Shown: piece by piece, positions 15,805 through 24,366 of the stretch
How positions within the stretch are numbered: the stretch's first letter is position 1
How the letters are laid out: each line of letters starts with the position of its first letter
Assembly: GCA_963746955.1 (NCBI GenBank)
Contig: CAVVDR010000013.1
Location: forward strand, 1-64,000
Length of the DNA stretch: 64,000 nt
Source of the DNA: DASQBT01 sp963746955
GTDB taxonomy: Bacteria; Pseudomonadota; Gammaproteobacteria; Burkholderiales; Thiobacillaceae
Direction of reading: 5' to 3'
Notes under the pieces: generated by a model
Database searches by the model: none
Seen by the model: the letters and a program-made list of their open reading frames with translations, nothing else
Told to the model about the DNA's origin: nothing
Translations under genes and position numbers: made by a program

Positions 15805-16725
15805 TCACGCCTCACTGTTACCATAGATCATCAGGTAGCTGATGCCACTCTTGGCGTAATTTTCCTCGCCCATCAATAGGTCAAGCGCCATACTGGCAAG
15901 GTCATCCGCAACCGGATCGACGTGGGGGTCCTTGTCCTGGTGAATAATCTTGAGATAAGTACGGCATTCCGGGCAGGCCTCGGCGCGAACAATTTCCTTT
16001 CCGCCCTGGACGTTGAAATAGGCGATGCCTCTGCTGTTGTCGCAATTGCTGCACCTGGATCGCACGACGTGCCATTCCGTCCCGCACAGCGCACAGTGCA
16101 GATAACGCAGGCCGTTTTCCGCCCCACCGATCCGCACCACCGACGCCACCGGGTGGCTGCCGCAAACGGGGCACAAATTGGGATGCTCCGGGCGAGCCAC
16201 CTCGTGGGGCTCCAGCTTTCTGGCCAGATGAGTCCATTGCACCTGCAGTGCGGCCCCGATAATCGGCGCGGTCGCCAGGTCGAGATCATCAAACCGGCTG
16301 GACAGTAAACAGCCGGCCTGTGCCTCCAGCCATTCCCTGCTTTGTGCAAGCAGTTGGGCCAGTGATTCGCGACCGGCAAGCGGCGCCGCATCATAGAGCA
16401 CATCCGCCAGCCTCCGCGCAACTTCCTGCCAATGGGGATCGCGGTGCCACCCCGCTGGGGACAGCGGCGGCATCTCGTGGCTACGGCAGACGGACAACAG
16501 TTCGGCGTCAGGCAGCGGGATTTCCGGATGGCACTCAAGTTCCGATTGTTGGGCCTCCGCCAATTCGGCAACGAACTTCAGGTAATCGCACAGGGTATGG
16601 CCTTCCGCCAACTGGCGCAGGCGGCGAGCGCGGCTAGTGAACAGATCCGCATGGGCAAAGCGCAGTTCCGGAATGTCCCCGGCCGCCGCCTCGATCTGGC
16701 CCGGCTCAAGAATGGGGGTGGGCAC
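15805..16725 (-). CDS. fdhE: formate dehydrogenase accessory protein
   Basis: FdhE (306 residues) is a cytoplasmic rubredoxin-like protein needed for maturation of respiratory formate dehydrogenases. It contains the expected Cys-pair motifs: CPVCGSHPVASV, CALCGTEWHVVRSRCSNCDN and CPECRTYLK. The start is GTG at 16723-16725, since a stop codon lies just upstream in frame and a G-rich site precedes it. It lies downstream of the fdn structural genes with sodC in between, all on one strand. Confidence 0.93.
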   Translation of the reverse strand: MPTPILEPGQIEAAAGDIPELRFAHADLFTSRARRLRQLAEGHTLCDYLKFVAELAEAQQSELECHPEIPLPDAELLSVCRSHEMPPLSPAGWHRDPHWQEVARRLADVLYDAAPLAGRESLAQLLAQSREWLEAQAGCLLSSRFDDLDLATAPIIGAALQVQWTHLARKLEPHEVARPEHPNLCPVCGSHPVASVVRIGGAENGLRYLHCALCGTEWHVVRSRCSNCDNSRGIAYFNVQGGKEIVRAEACPECRTYLKIIHQDKDPHVDPVADDLASMALDLLMGEENYAKSGISYLMIYGNSEA

Positions 16726-16782
16726 AGGGCCCCCCGGTCTTGTGATTTATGCGTCTCGCGGCCGGCTGCCCCATCATGAGCC

Positions 16783-17298
16783 CTACTCGATGACGCCGCA
16801 GGCCACCCGGGCGCCCCCTCCACCCAACGGAGCGGGGTGGTCAGAATAGTTGTCTCCCGCCATGTGGATCATGAGAGAGCGCCGTTTCAGGTCGGCCATC
16901 TTCAGCCGTGGCGCCAGCACGGGGCTGGTGGCATTGCCCTGTGGGTCCACATACAGCGCGGGTAGATCCCCCAAGTGGCCAGTTCCCCAGGGAGCGTCAT
17001 GGCGTTTACTGGCGCGCGGATCGTAATGGCCGCCTGCGCCAAGGCCCGCCACCATCTTGCCGTCTTTTTCCTTGGCTGCGCAACTGGGATTTTCATGCAC
17101 ATGAAAGCCGTGCAGTCCTGGCGGCAGACCGCTGAGCGAAGGGGTAAATACCAGCCCGTAGGGCGAATTGCTGACGACAACAGAGCCGATTGATTGACCG
17201 ACGCCCTGTTCATTCACCAGATTCATCGGGATCGTTAGATCTGCGCGTGCCACAGTAGACACGGCAAGCAGCAAGACGCTAAGTAATGAAACACGCAT
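16783..17298 (-). CDS. sodC: periplasmic Cu,Zn superoxide dismutase
   Basis: SodC (171 residues) converts superoxide to hydrogen peroxide and oxygen in the periplasm. A signal peptide ends at about TVARA. Metal ligands are visible in GFHVHENPSC, GGHYDP, HLGDLPALYVD and the late MIHMAGDNYSDHP, and the two conserved cysteines for the internal disulfide are Cys in NPSC and ARVACGVIE. GGTGGAG before the ATG sets the start. Its place between fdnI and fdhE is unusual. It may protect the oxygen-sensitive periplasmic formate dehydrogenase, which is inference from location only. Confidence 0.96.
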   Translation of the reverse strand: MRVSLLSVLLLAVSTVARADLTIPMNLVNEQGVGQSIGSVVVSNSPYGLVFTPSLSGLPPGLHGFHVHENPSCAAKEKDGKMVAGLGAGGHYDPRASKRHDAPWGTGHLGDLPALYVDPQGNATSPVLAPRLKMADLKRRSLMIHMAGDNYSDHPAPLGGGGARVACGVIE

Positions 17299-17377
17299 GG
17301 CTCCACCTTCTCAAGTTAATCGAATGTTGCGTTGTTTGAATTTCACCAATTGCAACCATCGCAAGGGTGTGCTCCGC

Positions 17378-18004
17378 TCATTTGGATCCCGTCACTTGCC
17401 TGTACCAGGCCCGGTGATGGTGCCTTGCCCAGGCATGACTGACAGTGCCCCGGGTCATGGCCCGCACGGAGCCCTTGACCCAAAATGCCGCATATATGTG
17501 CACCAGAATCGCGGCGATTGCCACAAACCCCGCCACCGCGTGCACCAACACTGCTAGACGTAGCAGGCCCACCGGCATTTTGGGAGCGAAGTAGGGTTGC
17601 CAGATGACGATGCCCGACACAAACAGGAGCAGGATGCAGACCACCAGCGTCCAGAACAGGTATTTCTGGCCCGCATTGTATCTGCCGATCTCGGGCAGCC
17701 TTTCATCCCGGTTGGCAACGACGTCGCCGATGTGCGCGATCCATTGGCGGTCGGCATCGCTGATCCGGTTGTGCGGCGCAAAGCGCTGCGCCATGAAAAT
17801 GAACAGCGCAACCATCAGCACGCCGATAAAGGGGTGCAAAATCCGTGTCCAGGTGCCGCCGCCAAACAGGTTGGTGAGAAAGAAGAAGGCCGGATGAAAC
17901 AGCGCCAGCCCGGATAGCGCCAGCAGAATGAAGGTCACGGCCACGGCCCAGTGATTGAAGCGCTCCGACGCCGTATAGCGCTGTATGAGTTTGGGTTTGG
18001 ACAT
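17378..18004 (-). CDS. fdnI: formate dehydrogenase cytochrome b556 (gamma) subunit
   Basis: This 208-residue membrane protein anchors the formate dehydrogenase complex and passes electrons to quinone. It has four membrane segments with the family features RYTASERFNHWAVAVTFI (first haem His), HPFIGVLMVALFIFMAQRF, and HAVAGFVAIAAILVHIYAAFW (further haem ligands). AGGAGAACATC before the ATG fixes the start. It is the third gene of the fdnGHI set, 40 bases after the beta subunit. Whether it is closer to FdnI or FdoI cannot be told here. Confidence 0.94.
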   Translation of the reverse strand: MSKPKLIQRYTASERFNHWAVAVTFILLALSGLALFHPAFFFLTNLFGGGTWTRILHPFIGVLMVALFIFMAQRFAPHNRISDADRQWIAHIGDVVANRDERLPEIGRYNAGQKYLFWTLVVCILLLFVSGIVIWQPYFAPKMPVGLLRLAVLVHAVAGFVAIAAILVHIYAAFWVKGSVRAMTRGTVSHAWARHHHRAWYRQVTGSK

Positions 18005-18044
18005 GATGTTCTCCTAAGCTTGATGAGGCAGACCCCGAATCGGC

Positions 18045-18920
18045 TTATGACGTCTCTTCTTCCTCGTCTTCATCCACTTCTTTCGGCCCTTCGGTCACGT
18101 AATGGAAGAAGCCGGCCAATGCGATCAAGCCCAGTCCGAACGATGCAAGGGGTTTGGTAACTCCCTTCCACAGTGAGACCAGCGCGCTGATGTGCGGATC
18201 CTTGGGCAGGCCGTGATAGAGCTCGGGCTTGTCCGCATGCTGCAGGACATACATGACATGCGTGCCGCCGACACCCTTGGGATCGTACAGACCCGCGTTT
18301 TCATAGCCGCGCGATTTCAGATCGTCGATCCGCTCTTCGGCGTGGGCGATCATGTCTTCCTTGGAGCCGAACACCAAGGCGCCGGTCGGGCAGGTCTTGA
18401 TGCAGGCCGGCTCCAAACCGACTGCGACGCGATCCGAGCACAGGGTGCACTTGTACGCCTTGCCGTCTTTTCTCGAGATGCGTGGAATGTTGAACGGGCA
18501 GCCGGTCACGCAGTAGCCGCAGCCGATGCAATTCTCCTCGTGGAAGTCCACGATGCCATTCGAATACTGCACGATCGCGCCCGGTGACGGACAGGCCTTG
18601 AGGCAGCCCGGGTCGGCACAATGCATGCAGCCGTCCTTGCGGATCAGCCATTCCAGTTTGTCGGGGGCCGTCTCCACCTCGGCGAAGCGCATCACGGTCC
18701 AGGACTCAGCGCTCAGGTCTGGCGGGTTATCGTAGACGCCCACATTCACGCCCGGTGTGTCGCGCAAGTCGTTCCACTGCATGCAGGCAACCTGGCAAGC
18801 CTTGCAGCCGATGCACTTGGAGATGTCGATGAGCTTGGCCACTTCCAGGGTGTTGCGGGCGTGGGGGGTAGCCGTGGTGGTGGCGGAACGGGCCTTGATA
18901 TCCAACGATTGCAGTGCCAT
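18045..18920 (-). CDS. fdnH: formate dehydrogenase iron-sulfur (beta) subunit
   Basis: This 291-residue subunit links the catalytic subunit to the cytochrome b. Four 4Fe-4S cluster motifs are visible: CIGCKACQVACMQW, CMHCADPGCLKACP, CIGCGYCVTGCPF and CTLCSDRVAVGLEPACIKTCP. A single C-terminal membrane helix (about SFGLGLIALAGFFHYV) is followed by an acidic tail rich in Asp and Glu. GGAGG upstream of the ATG sets the start. It begins 9 bases after the alpha subunit gene. Confidence 0.96.
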   Translation of the reverse strand: MALQSLDIKARSATTTATPHARNTLEVAKLIDISKCIGCKACQVACMQWNDLRDTPGVNVGVYDNPPDLSAESWTVMRFAEVETAPDKLEWLIRKDGCMHCADPGCLKACPSPGAIVQYSNGIVDFHEENCIGCGYCVTGCPFNIPRISRKDGKAYKCTLCSDRVAVGLEPACIKTCPTGALVFGSKEDMIAHAEERIDDLKSRGYENAGLYDPKGVGGTHVMYVLQHADKPELYHGLPKDPHISALVSLWKGVTKPLASFGLGLIALAGFFHYVTEGPKEVDEDEEEETS

Positions 18921-18929
18921 GGTCGCCTC

Positions 18930-21900
18930 CTATACCTTTTCCACGTTCACCAGGAACGCCTTGAATTCCGGCGTTTCGGCATTGGCGTCGCCCACGAACG
19001 GCGTCAGCCTGTTGGCGAGGTAGCCTTTCTTCGCGATGCCGATGAAACCCCAATGAATGGGTACTCCCACGGTGTGGACCCGCTTGCCGTTTACGTCCAG
19101 GGACTTGAGCCGCTTCGTCACGACCGCGACGCCACGGATGTAGCCGCGGTTGGAACTGACCTTGACCTGTTCGCCGTCCTTGATGCCTTTCTCCTTGGCC
19201 AGTTCCTCGCCGATTTCCACGAACTGGGAGGGCTGCAGGATCACGTTGGACAGCACGTTCTTGGTCCAGTAGTGGTAGTGCTCAGTCAAGCGGTAGGTGG
19301 TCGCCACATAGGGGAACTTGTCGGCTTTGCCCAGACGCTCCTTGTCGTAGGTATAGAGCCGTGCCGCCGGATTGTTCAGCGCCAGCGGATTGTGCGGGTG
19401 CATGGGGTTGACCCCGATCGGCGTCTCGAAAGGCTCATAGTGTTCCGGGATCGGGCCTTCGGCCAAGGCCTTGAGCGCGAACAAATGGCCGACGCCGTCA
19501 GGCTGCATGATGAAGGGGCCGACATTCTCATCGGGCGCCGCATCCGGCTTCATGTCCGGCACGTCGTTGCCGACCCACTTGCTGCCGTTCCACGCGATGG
19601 TCTTGCGCTTGGGATCCCAGGGCTTGCCATTGACGTCGCAGTTCGCGCGGTTGTAGAGCACGCGCCGGTTGGCCGGCCAGGCGAAGCCCCAGTTGGGATA
19701 GAAACCCAGGCCTGACGGGTCGGCCGTGTCGCGGCGCGCCATCAGGTTGCCGGATTCATTCCATGCTCCGCAATACAGCCAGTTGCCGCACAGGGTGCTG
19801 CCGTCATCGCGCAACTGGGCGAAGCTCGAGAGTTGTTCGCCCGCCTTGGCCAGGACCTTGGTGGGATCCTTGGGATCGGTCACGTCGGAAATTGCCGTGC
19901 CGGAAAACTCGCGCGCCAGTTCAGTCGCGTGGGGGGCCATGGGATGACCGTAGTTCCAGGCGACGTTGAGCACCGGATCGGCGAAGGTACCGCCGTCCTT
20001 CTCGTACAACTCGCGTATTCTCCAGAAGATGCCCGCGATGATGTCGATGTCAGACTTCGCGTCACCCGGGCCTTCAGCCGCCTTCCAGTGCCATTGCAGC
20101 ACGCGGCCCGAGTTGGTGTAGGAGCCGTCTTCCTCGGCGAAACAGGTGGCAGGCAGGCGAAACACCTCAGTCTGAATCTTGCTCGGATCGGCCGAGTGGT
20201 AGTCGCCGTAATCGCGCCAGAACTCGGCGGTCTCGGTGGCCAGCGGATCGATCACCACCAGATATTTCAGCTTCATCAGCGCTTCGCTCGACTTGCTCAC
20301 GCAGGGCACGGCCGCCAGCGGATTGAAGCCCTGGCAGATGAAACCGTTCATTTGGCCGTTGTGCATGCGTTCGAACATGTGCAGCACGTCATAGGGCACG
20401 TCGATCTTTGGAAACCAGTCGTAGCAGAAGTTGTTGTCCTTGGTGGACGCCTTGCCATAAAAGGCTTTCGACAGCGAAACCCAGAATTTCGGAAAATTCT
20501 GCCAGTAGCTGATCTGGTTGGGGCGCAGCGGCTTGGGCGAGTACTTGGCGAGATAGGCTTTGAAGTCCTGGTCCCCATCCAGTCCCAGTTTCATGTAACC
20601 CGGCAGTACATTGGTCACCAGATTCATGTCGGTAATGCCCTGCACATTGGAGTGGCCGCGCAGCGCATTGACGCCGCCACCGACCCGGCCAATGTTGCCG
20701 AGCAGCAGTTGGATCATCGCCATGGTGCGGATGTTCTGCGTGCCCACCGAGTGCTGGGTCCAGCCCAGCGCGTACATGATGGTCATGACCTTGTCGGGCG
20801 TGGACATCTTGCCGATTTCTTCAGCCACCCTGAGGAACGCATCCTTGGGCGTGCCGCAGATATTGCTCACCATCTCCGGCGTGTAGCGGCTGTAATGCTG
20901 CTTCATGAGCTGATACACGCAGCGCGGATCCTGCAGGGTCTCGTCCACCTTGGCGTAGCCGTCGGGACCGATCTGGTAGTCCCAGGTGTCCCTGTCGTAT
21001 TTGTGCTTGTCTGCGTCGTAGCCCGAGAACAGACCGTCCTTGAAATCGAAGTCCTCGCGCACCAGAAAAGGCGCGTTGGTGTAGTTGACGACGTATTCGC
21101 GATGGATCTTGTCGTTGGCGAGAAGATAGTTGATCACCCCGCCCAGGAAGGCGATGTCGGTCCCGGAGCGGAGCGGCGCATAGAAGTCCGAAACCGCCGC
21201 GGAACGATTGAAGCGCGGGTCCACCACGATCAGCTTGGCGTGCCGGTGGGCTTTTGCCTCCGTTACCCACTTGAAGCCACAGGGGTGCGCCTCGGCGGCA
21301 TTGCCGCCCATGACAAGGATCAGGTCAGCATTCTTGATGTCGACCCAGTGATTGGTCATCGCACCGCGGCCGAAACTTGGGGCAAGACTTGCCACCGTCG
21401 GCGCGTGTCATATTCGTGCCTGGGTATCGAGGCAGACCATCCCCAATGAGCGCATTGCCTTGACGGTGACGTAACCCGTCTCGTTGCTGGCAGCGCTGCT
21501 GGCAAGCATGCCGGTGGTCAGCCAGCGATTCACTGTCTGGCCTGCGGCATTCTTCGACACGAAGTTCGCGTCGCGATCCGCCTTCATCAATTTGGCGATG
21601 CGGTTGAATGCGTCGTCCCATGAAATGCGCTGCCAGTCCGTCCCGCCGGGCGCGCGGTACAGCGGGTACTTGGTTCGGTCAGGGCTGTGAACGAAGTCCA
21701 GCAGGGCTGCACCTTTGGGGCACAAGGTCCCGCGATTGACCGGATGGTCCGGATCGCCCTCGATATGGATGATGTTCGCCTTGGCGTTCTTGGCGTTGTC
21801 GCCCAGGCTGTAGATGATCAATCCGCAACTGACTGAACAGTAGGGGCAGGTGCTGCGGGTCTCGGTGGCCCGCGCCAGTTTGAATTCGCGCACTTCAGCC

Positions 21901-21995
21901 AACGCTTCGCCTGGTGCAAAGCCTAGAAGTGCCAGACTGGAACTACCTACACCGCCTGCGCAGACCTTGAAGAACTGGCGTCGGGTGAGTTGCAT
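18930..21995 (-). CDS. fdnG: selenocysteine-containing formate dehydrogenase alpha subunit
   Basis: This is the molybdopterin catalytic subunit that oxidises formate to CO2 on the periplasmic side. The reading frame is interrupted by TGA at 21408-21410 (minus strand), read here as selenocysteine at residue 196, the same position as in E. coli FdnG. The context DTQARI-Sec-HAPTVASLAPSFGRGAM is conserved. Total length is about 1021 residues, normal for the family. The N-terminus MQLTRRQFFKVCAGG is a Tat signal, and CPYCSVSCG with GTLCPKG binds a 4Fe-4S cluster. ATG at 21993-21995 follows GGAGG. The selA, selB and selC genes needed to read the codon are in the same block. An automatic caller would split this into two genes. 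Confidence 0.96.
21371..21410 (-). promoter_or_regulatory. bacterial SECIS element in fdnG
   Basis: Directly 3' of the UGA the RNA can form a hairpin with apical stem GGCA/TGCC around loop AGTCT (21381-21393). In E. coli fdhF the loop GGUCU sits at exactly the same distance from its UGA, and the conserved GUCU recognised by SelB is kept here. Below it, further pairing is possible with flanking G and C runs. Confidence 0.85.
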
Positions 21996-22215
21996 GTCGT
22001 CCTCCAAATCACATAGGGCCAGACCGACCCGTTTAATGACTTGCAGACTTTAGAGGCAGACTTTGAATTTGTTTGCTTGCGCCCGCAGGCGCTGGTCTCC
22101 TAGAGCAAAGGCTGCAAGGGATTGATTTCACGCTAGCAGGTTGCCACCGTTCTACAACCAAAAAGCAGGGTTTTTTGTGCTCAGGACCTGGTTTTGGGCT
22201 TGTCCCGGAGGTTTC

Positions 22216-22500
22216 TCACCATGTGCTAAAGATAGCCTTAGTATCCGCGGAAGTCTGGGTGAGCCGGATCCAGGAATGCTCCGGGATGCAGAAGCAGGCA
22301 CGCTCGCGCTCTGAAAGCATGCCTTCGTAGCGAGCTTTGAGGGCATCCCGCGCGTTGGCTGTGGCGGCGCCGTTCAGGTCCGCCTGGTAGGCGCGGCACT
22401 CGTGATCCAGCAACAGGGCAGGGCAGACAATCTGCGCGCCTCCTGCTTCGGCCGTGTTGGCCGGAATAGCCCCTACGCCGGGCGCCAGCAGGAGCAACAA
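22216..22500 (-). CDS. hypothetical secreted small protein
   Basis: This frame encodes about 94 residues beginning with a leucine-rich stretch (LLLLLAPGVGAIPANTAEA) that looks like a signal peptide, then a mature part with Cys in VCPALLLDHECRAYQADL and CFCIPEH and a helical middle (NARDALKARYEGMLSERERA). The start is uncertain: only TTG is available at 22498-22500 and the frame stays open further upstream without an ATG. I do not recognise the family. The order of cysteines and charged helix makes it more likely real than random. Confidence 0.4.
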   Translation of the reverse strand: MLLLLAPGVGAIPANTAEAGGAQIVCPALLLDHECRAYQADLNGAATANARDALKARYEGMLSERERACFCIPEHSWIRLTQTSADTKAIFSTW

Positions 22501-22649
22501 CAGGCCCTGTCTCAGCAGGGAATGGCCAGTCGGGCACTCGGGATCGGATTGCTGCCAGCGCGGCCAGCGACTAATCCTTCCGCGCTCGCCGAATGCAAAT
22601 CGTCCACATGCATGATCCTGCCATCCCCTTGCACAAACCGCCTCCTGGT

Positions 22650-22931
22650 TTACCAGGCGATTCGGATGCCTTCCCTATCGTTCTTCACCACTCTGGCCGT
22701 CAGCGTGCCCCGGGTGTCGGGCGCGAGCCGCTGATAATCTTCGACTTCAAGACGGGTGCCCACCGGAAAAGAAATGCCGCCATGAGACAAAGTCATGGAG
22801 TTCCCGCCGACCTCCTTGACCCGATAGAGCCCGATCTTCTTCGATTTGTGCCGCACCGCCACCGCAGCGTCTGTACGCAAGACGCTATCGGATATGAACC
22901 AGTCAACAACAAAGTCACCAGCGTATGCCAT
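22650..22931 (-). CDS. small PilZ-like protein
   Basis: This 93-residue protein has beta-rich text typical of a PilZ-like domain, including KKIGLYRVKEVGGNSMTL, SHGGISFPVGTRLEVED and TARVVKNDREGIRIAW. A clear c-di-GMP-binding RxxxR motif is not obvious, so binding cannot be claimed. ATG 22929-22931 is chosen over an upstream TTG because GGAG lies six bases before it. It stands in a set of short minus-strand genes with no operon partner. The PilZ assignment is tentative. Confidence 0.5.
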   Translation of the reverse strand: MAYAGDFVVDWFISDSVLRTDAAVAVRHKSKKIGLYRVKEVGGNSMTLSHGGISFPVGTRLEVEDYQRLAPDTRGTLTARVVKNDREGIRIAW

Positions 22932-23089
22932 CTCCATCTCCAATTCTTTTTTGCAGGATTTGTCAGCCCCTGTTCCGGAGCTTTCGATCCGCCCGATCTG
23001 CTCAAGCCTCCGGACTTCATAAAGCGAGTAGCCGGGACACTTTGCACCTCAAACTGCTCCTTGCCCGGTGCGAGGGGGGAGGGAAGCGG

Positions 23090-23341
23090 TCACATAGAGC
23101 TTGCAGCAGCGGTTGCGGAGGCTGCCACTGCACCGCTTCTGGAAAGCTTGTCTTGGCGCTTGAGGTTGTGCCTGACTTCCGCCCGGTTAACCGCCACGAT
23201 CAGATCGGTCGCCAGCATCCGGGCTTGGTCCAGTGTCAACTGGATCTCATGCCCGTTCTCCAGGGAACAAACAATCCGTTCCCCATCGCCTTCATCTTTG
23301 AGTGTGATCTCCAAACTGGGCCGATCGTTGATTACTTGCAT
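23090..23341 (-). CDS. small conserved protein, paralogue of fragment at 32214
   Basis: This 83-residue protein contains a compact domain, LEITLKDEGDGERIVCSLENG followed by LTLDQARMLATDLIVAVNR, then an Ala/Ser-rich tail. The start ATG at 23339-23341 has GGGGAG seven bases upstream. I do not know the family. A shorter copy of its second half, ENGSQLALTPDQARPLATQL, is encoded at 32214-32315 on the same strand, so the domain is duplicated in this genome. Such short regulator-like proteins often bind nucleic acid or partner proteins, but nothing here proves that. Confidence 0.55.
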   Translation of the reverse strand: MQVINDRPSLEITLKDEGDGERIVCSLENGHEIQLTLDQARMLATDLIVAVNRAEVRHNLKRQDKLSRSGAVAASATAAASSM

Positions 23342-23707
23342 GCCGGAACTCCCCTGCCAAATGGTCAGTGACATTGCGATCACGACGCAGCCTCTATTTC
23401 CGCAATCAGAATGCGGACCCGCTTCTGTTCGAGATTGGCAGTCATCCAATCGCGGGCGCTCATCTTTCTATCAGGCGCGCACCGATTACTATCACTGCCG
23501 GTTTCCAGGCTCCCGCGAGGAGGAACGAGTTTTTAACACTACGCCAAGAATTGACAGGGGGAAATAAAGGATTCCTTACCACGGTGAGGCCGTGGTGTGG
23601 GGGATACGTCAATTGAAGCAGGGAAGTATGACAAACTGAGCCGACCAAAATCCAAATTGAGGCAAGTCTGCGGTCCCTGCCCGCGCTTGACGAACGGGAG
23701 CCGGCGA

Positions 23708-24358
23708 TCAGGTAGGATCCGGTTTCGTGTCCAGCCAAAGCTGGACCAGTTCCGCTACCGACCGCACCGACACTTTCTTCATGATCCTGTACCGGTGCAC
23801 GTCTACGGTCTTCTCGCTGATGCCCAGTGCAGACCCTATCATCTTGGAAGGCTTGCCGGCCACAATCAGTTTGGCGATTTCATATTCACGGGGGGTTAGC
23901 TGATTCACGCGATATTCTGCCGCCTTCTTCTTGAACTGGTCAGCGTCGATCTGCGCATCCAGCGCCAGACAGGCATGAATACGGTCCAGCAGCAACTGAG
24001 GCTGGAAGGGTTTTTCAATGAAATCCAAAGCCCCCTCCCGCATTGCCCGAACCGCTTCGGTTACCTCGCCATGGCCGGTGAGGAAAATGATAGGCAGATT
24101 GATTCCGCGTTCCTTCATCGCAATCTGAACGTCCAGCCCGCTCATGCCCGGCATGCGCACGTCAAGCAGGAGGCAGCCACGCACGGTGTGATCAGCCTGG
24201 GAAAGAAAATCCTCGCCCGAAGCAAAGGTCTCGACGTTCAGATTCACCGACCTCAACAAGACCTGGATGGCATCCAGAATATCCGCGCTATCGTCGACGA
24301 CGTAAACCGCTCGCTGTACCTCGGTGGGTTGGGGCTTCAATTTCTCGTCATCGATCAT
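23708..24358 (-). CDS. FixJ/NarL-type response regulator
   Basis: This 216-residue regulator has a receiver domain (about 16-130) with phospho-acceptor Asp66 in LLLDVRMPGMSG, the acidic pair VVDDS, Thr in FLTGHGE and Lys116 in EKPF. The C-terminal LuxR-type helix-turn-helix reads LTPREYEIAKLIVAGKPSKMIGSALGISEKTVDVHRYRIMKK. This arrangement is that of FixJ, TodT and StyR. It starts at ATG 24356-24358, only 8 bases after the end of the hybrid kinase gene, so the kinase is the likely partner, although that gene is now frameshifted. Confidence 0.93.
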   Translation of the reverse strand: MIDDEKLKPQPTEVQRAVYVVDDSADILDAIQVLLRSVNLNVETFASGEDFLSQADHTVRGCLLLDVRMPGMSGLDVQIAMKERGINLPIIFLTGHGEVTEAVRAMREGALDFIEKPFQPQLLLDRIHACLALDAQIDADQFKKKAAEYRVNQLTPREYEIAKLIVAGKPSKMIGSALGISEKTVDVHRYRIMKKVSVRSVAELVQLWLDTKPDPT

Positions 24359-24366
24359 TATTCTTC

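Noticed and set aside
19833..21449. Long open plus-strand frame of 538 codons
   Set aside because: It is antisense to fdnG in a GC-rich gene, has no recognisable domain, and its composition is what the opposite strand forces.
18930..21995. Formate dehydrogenase alpha gene appears as two frames split by TGA, like a pseudogene
   Set aside because: The TGA falls at the known Sec position, is followed by a SECIS hairpin, and selA, selB and selC lie in the same block.
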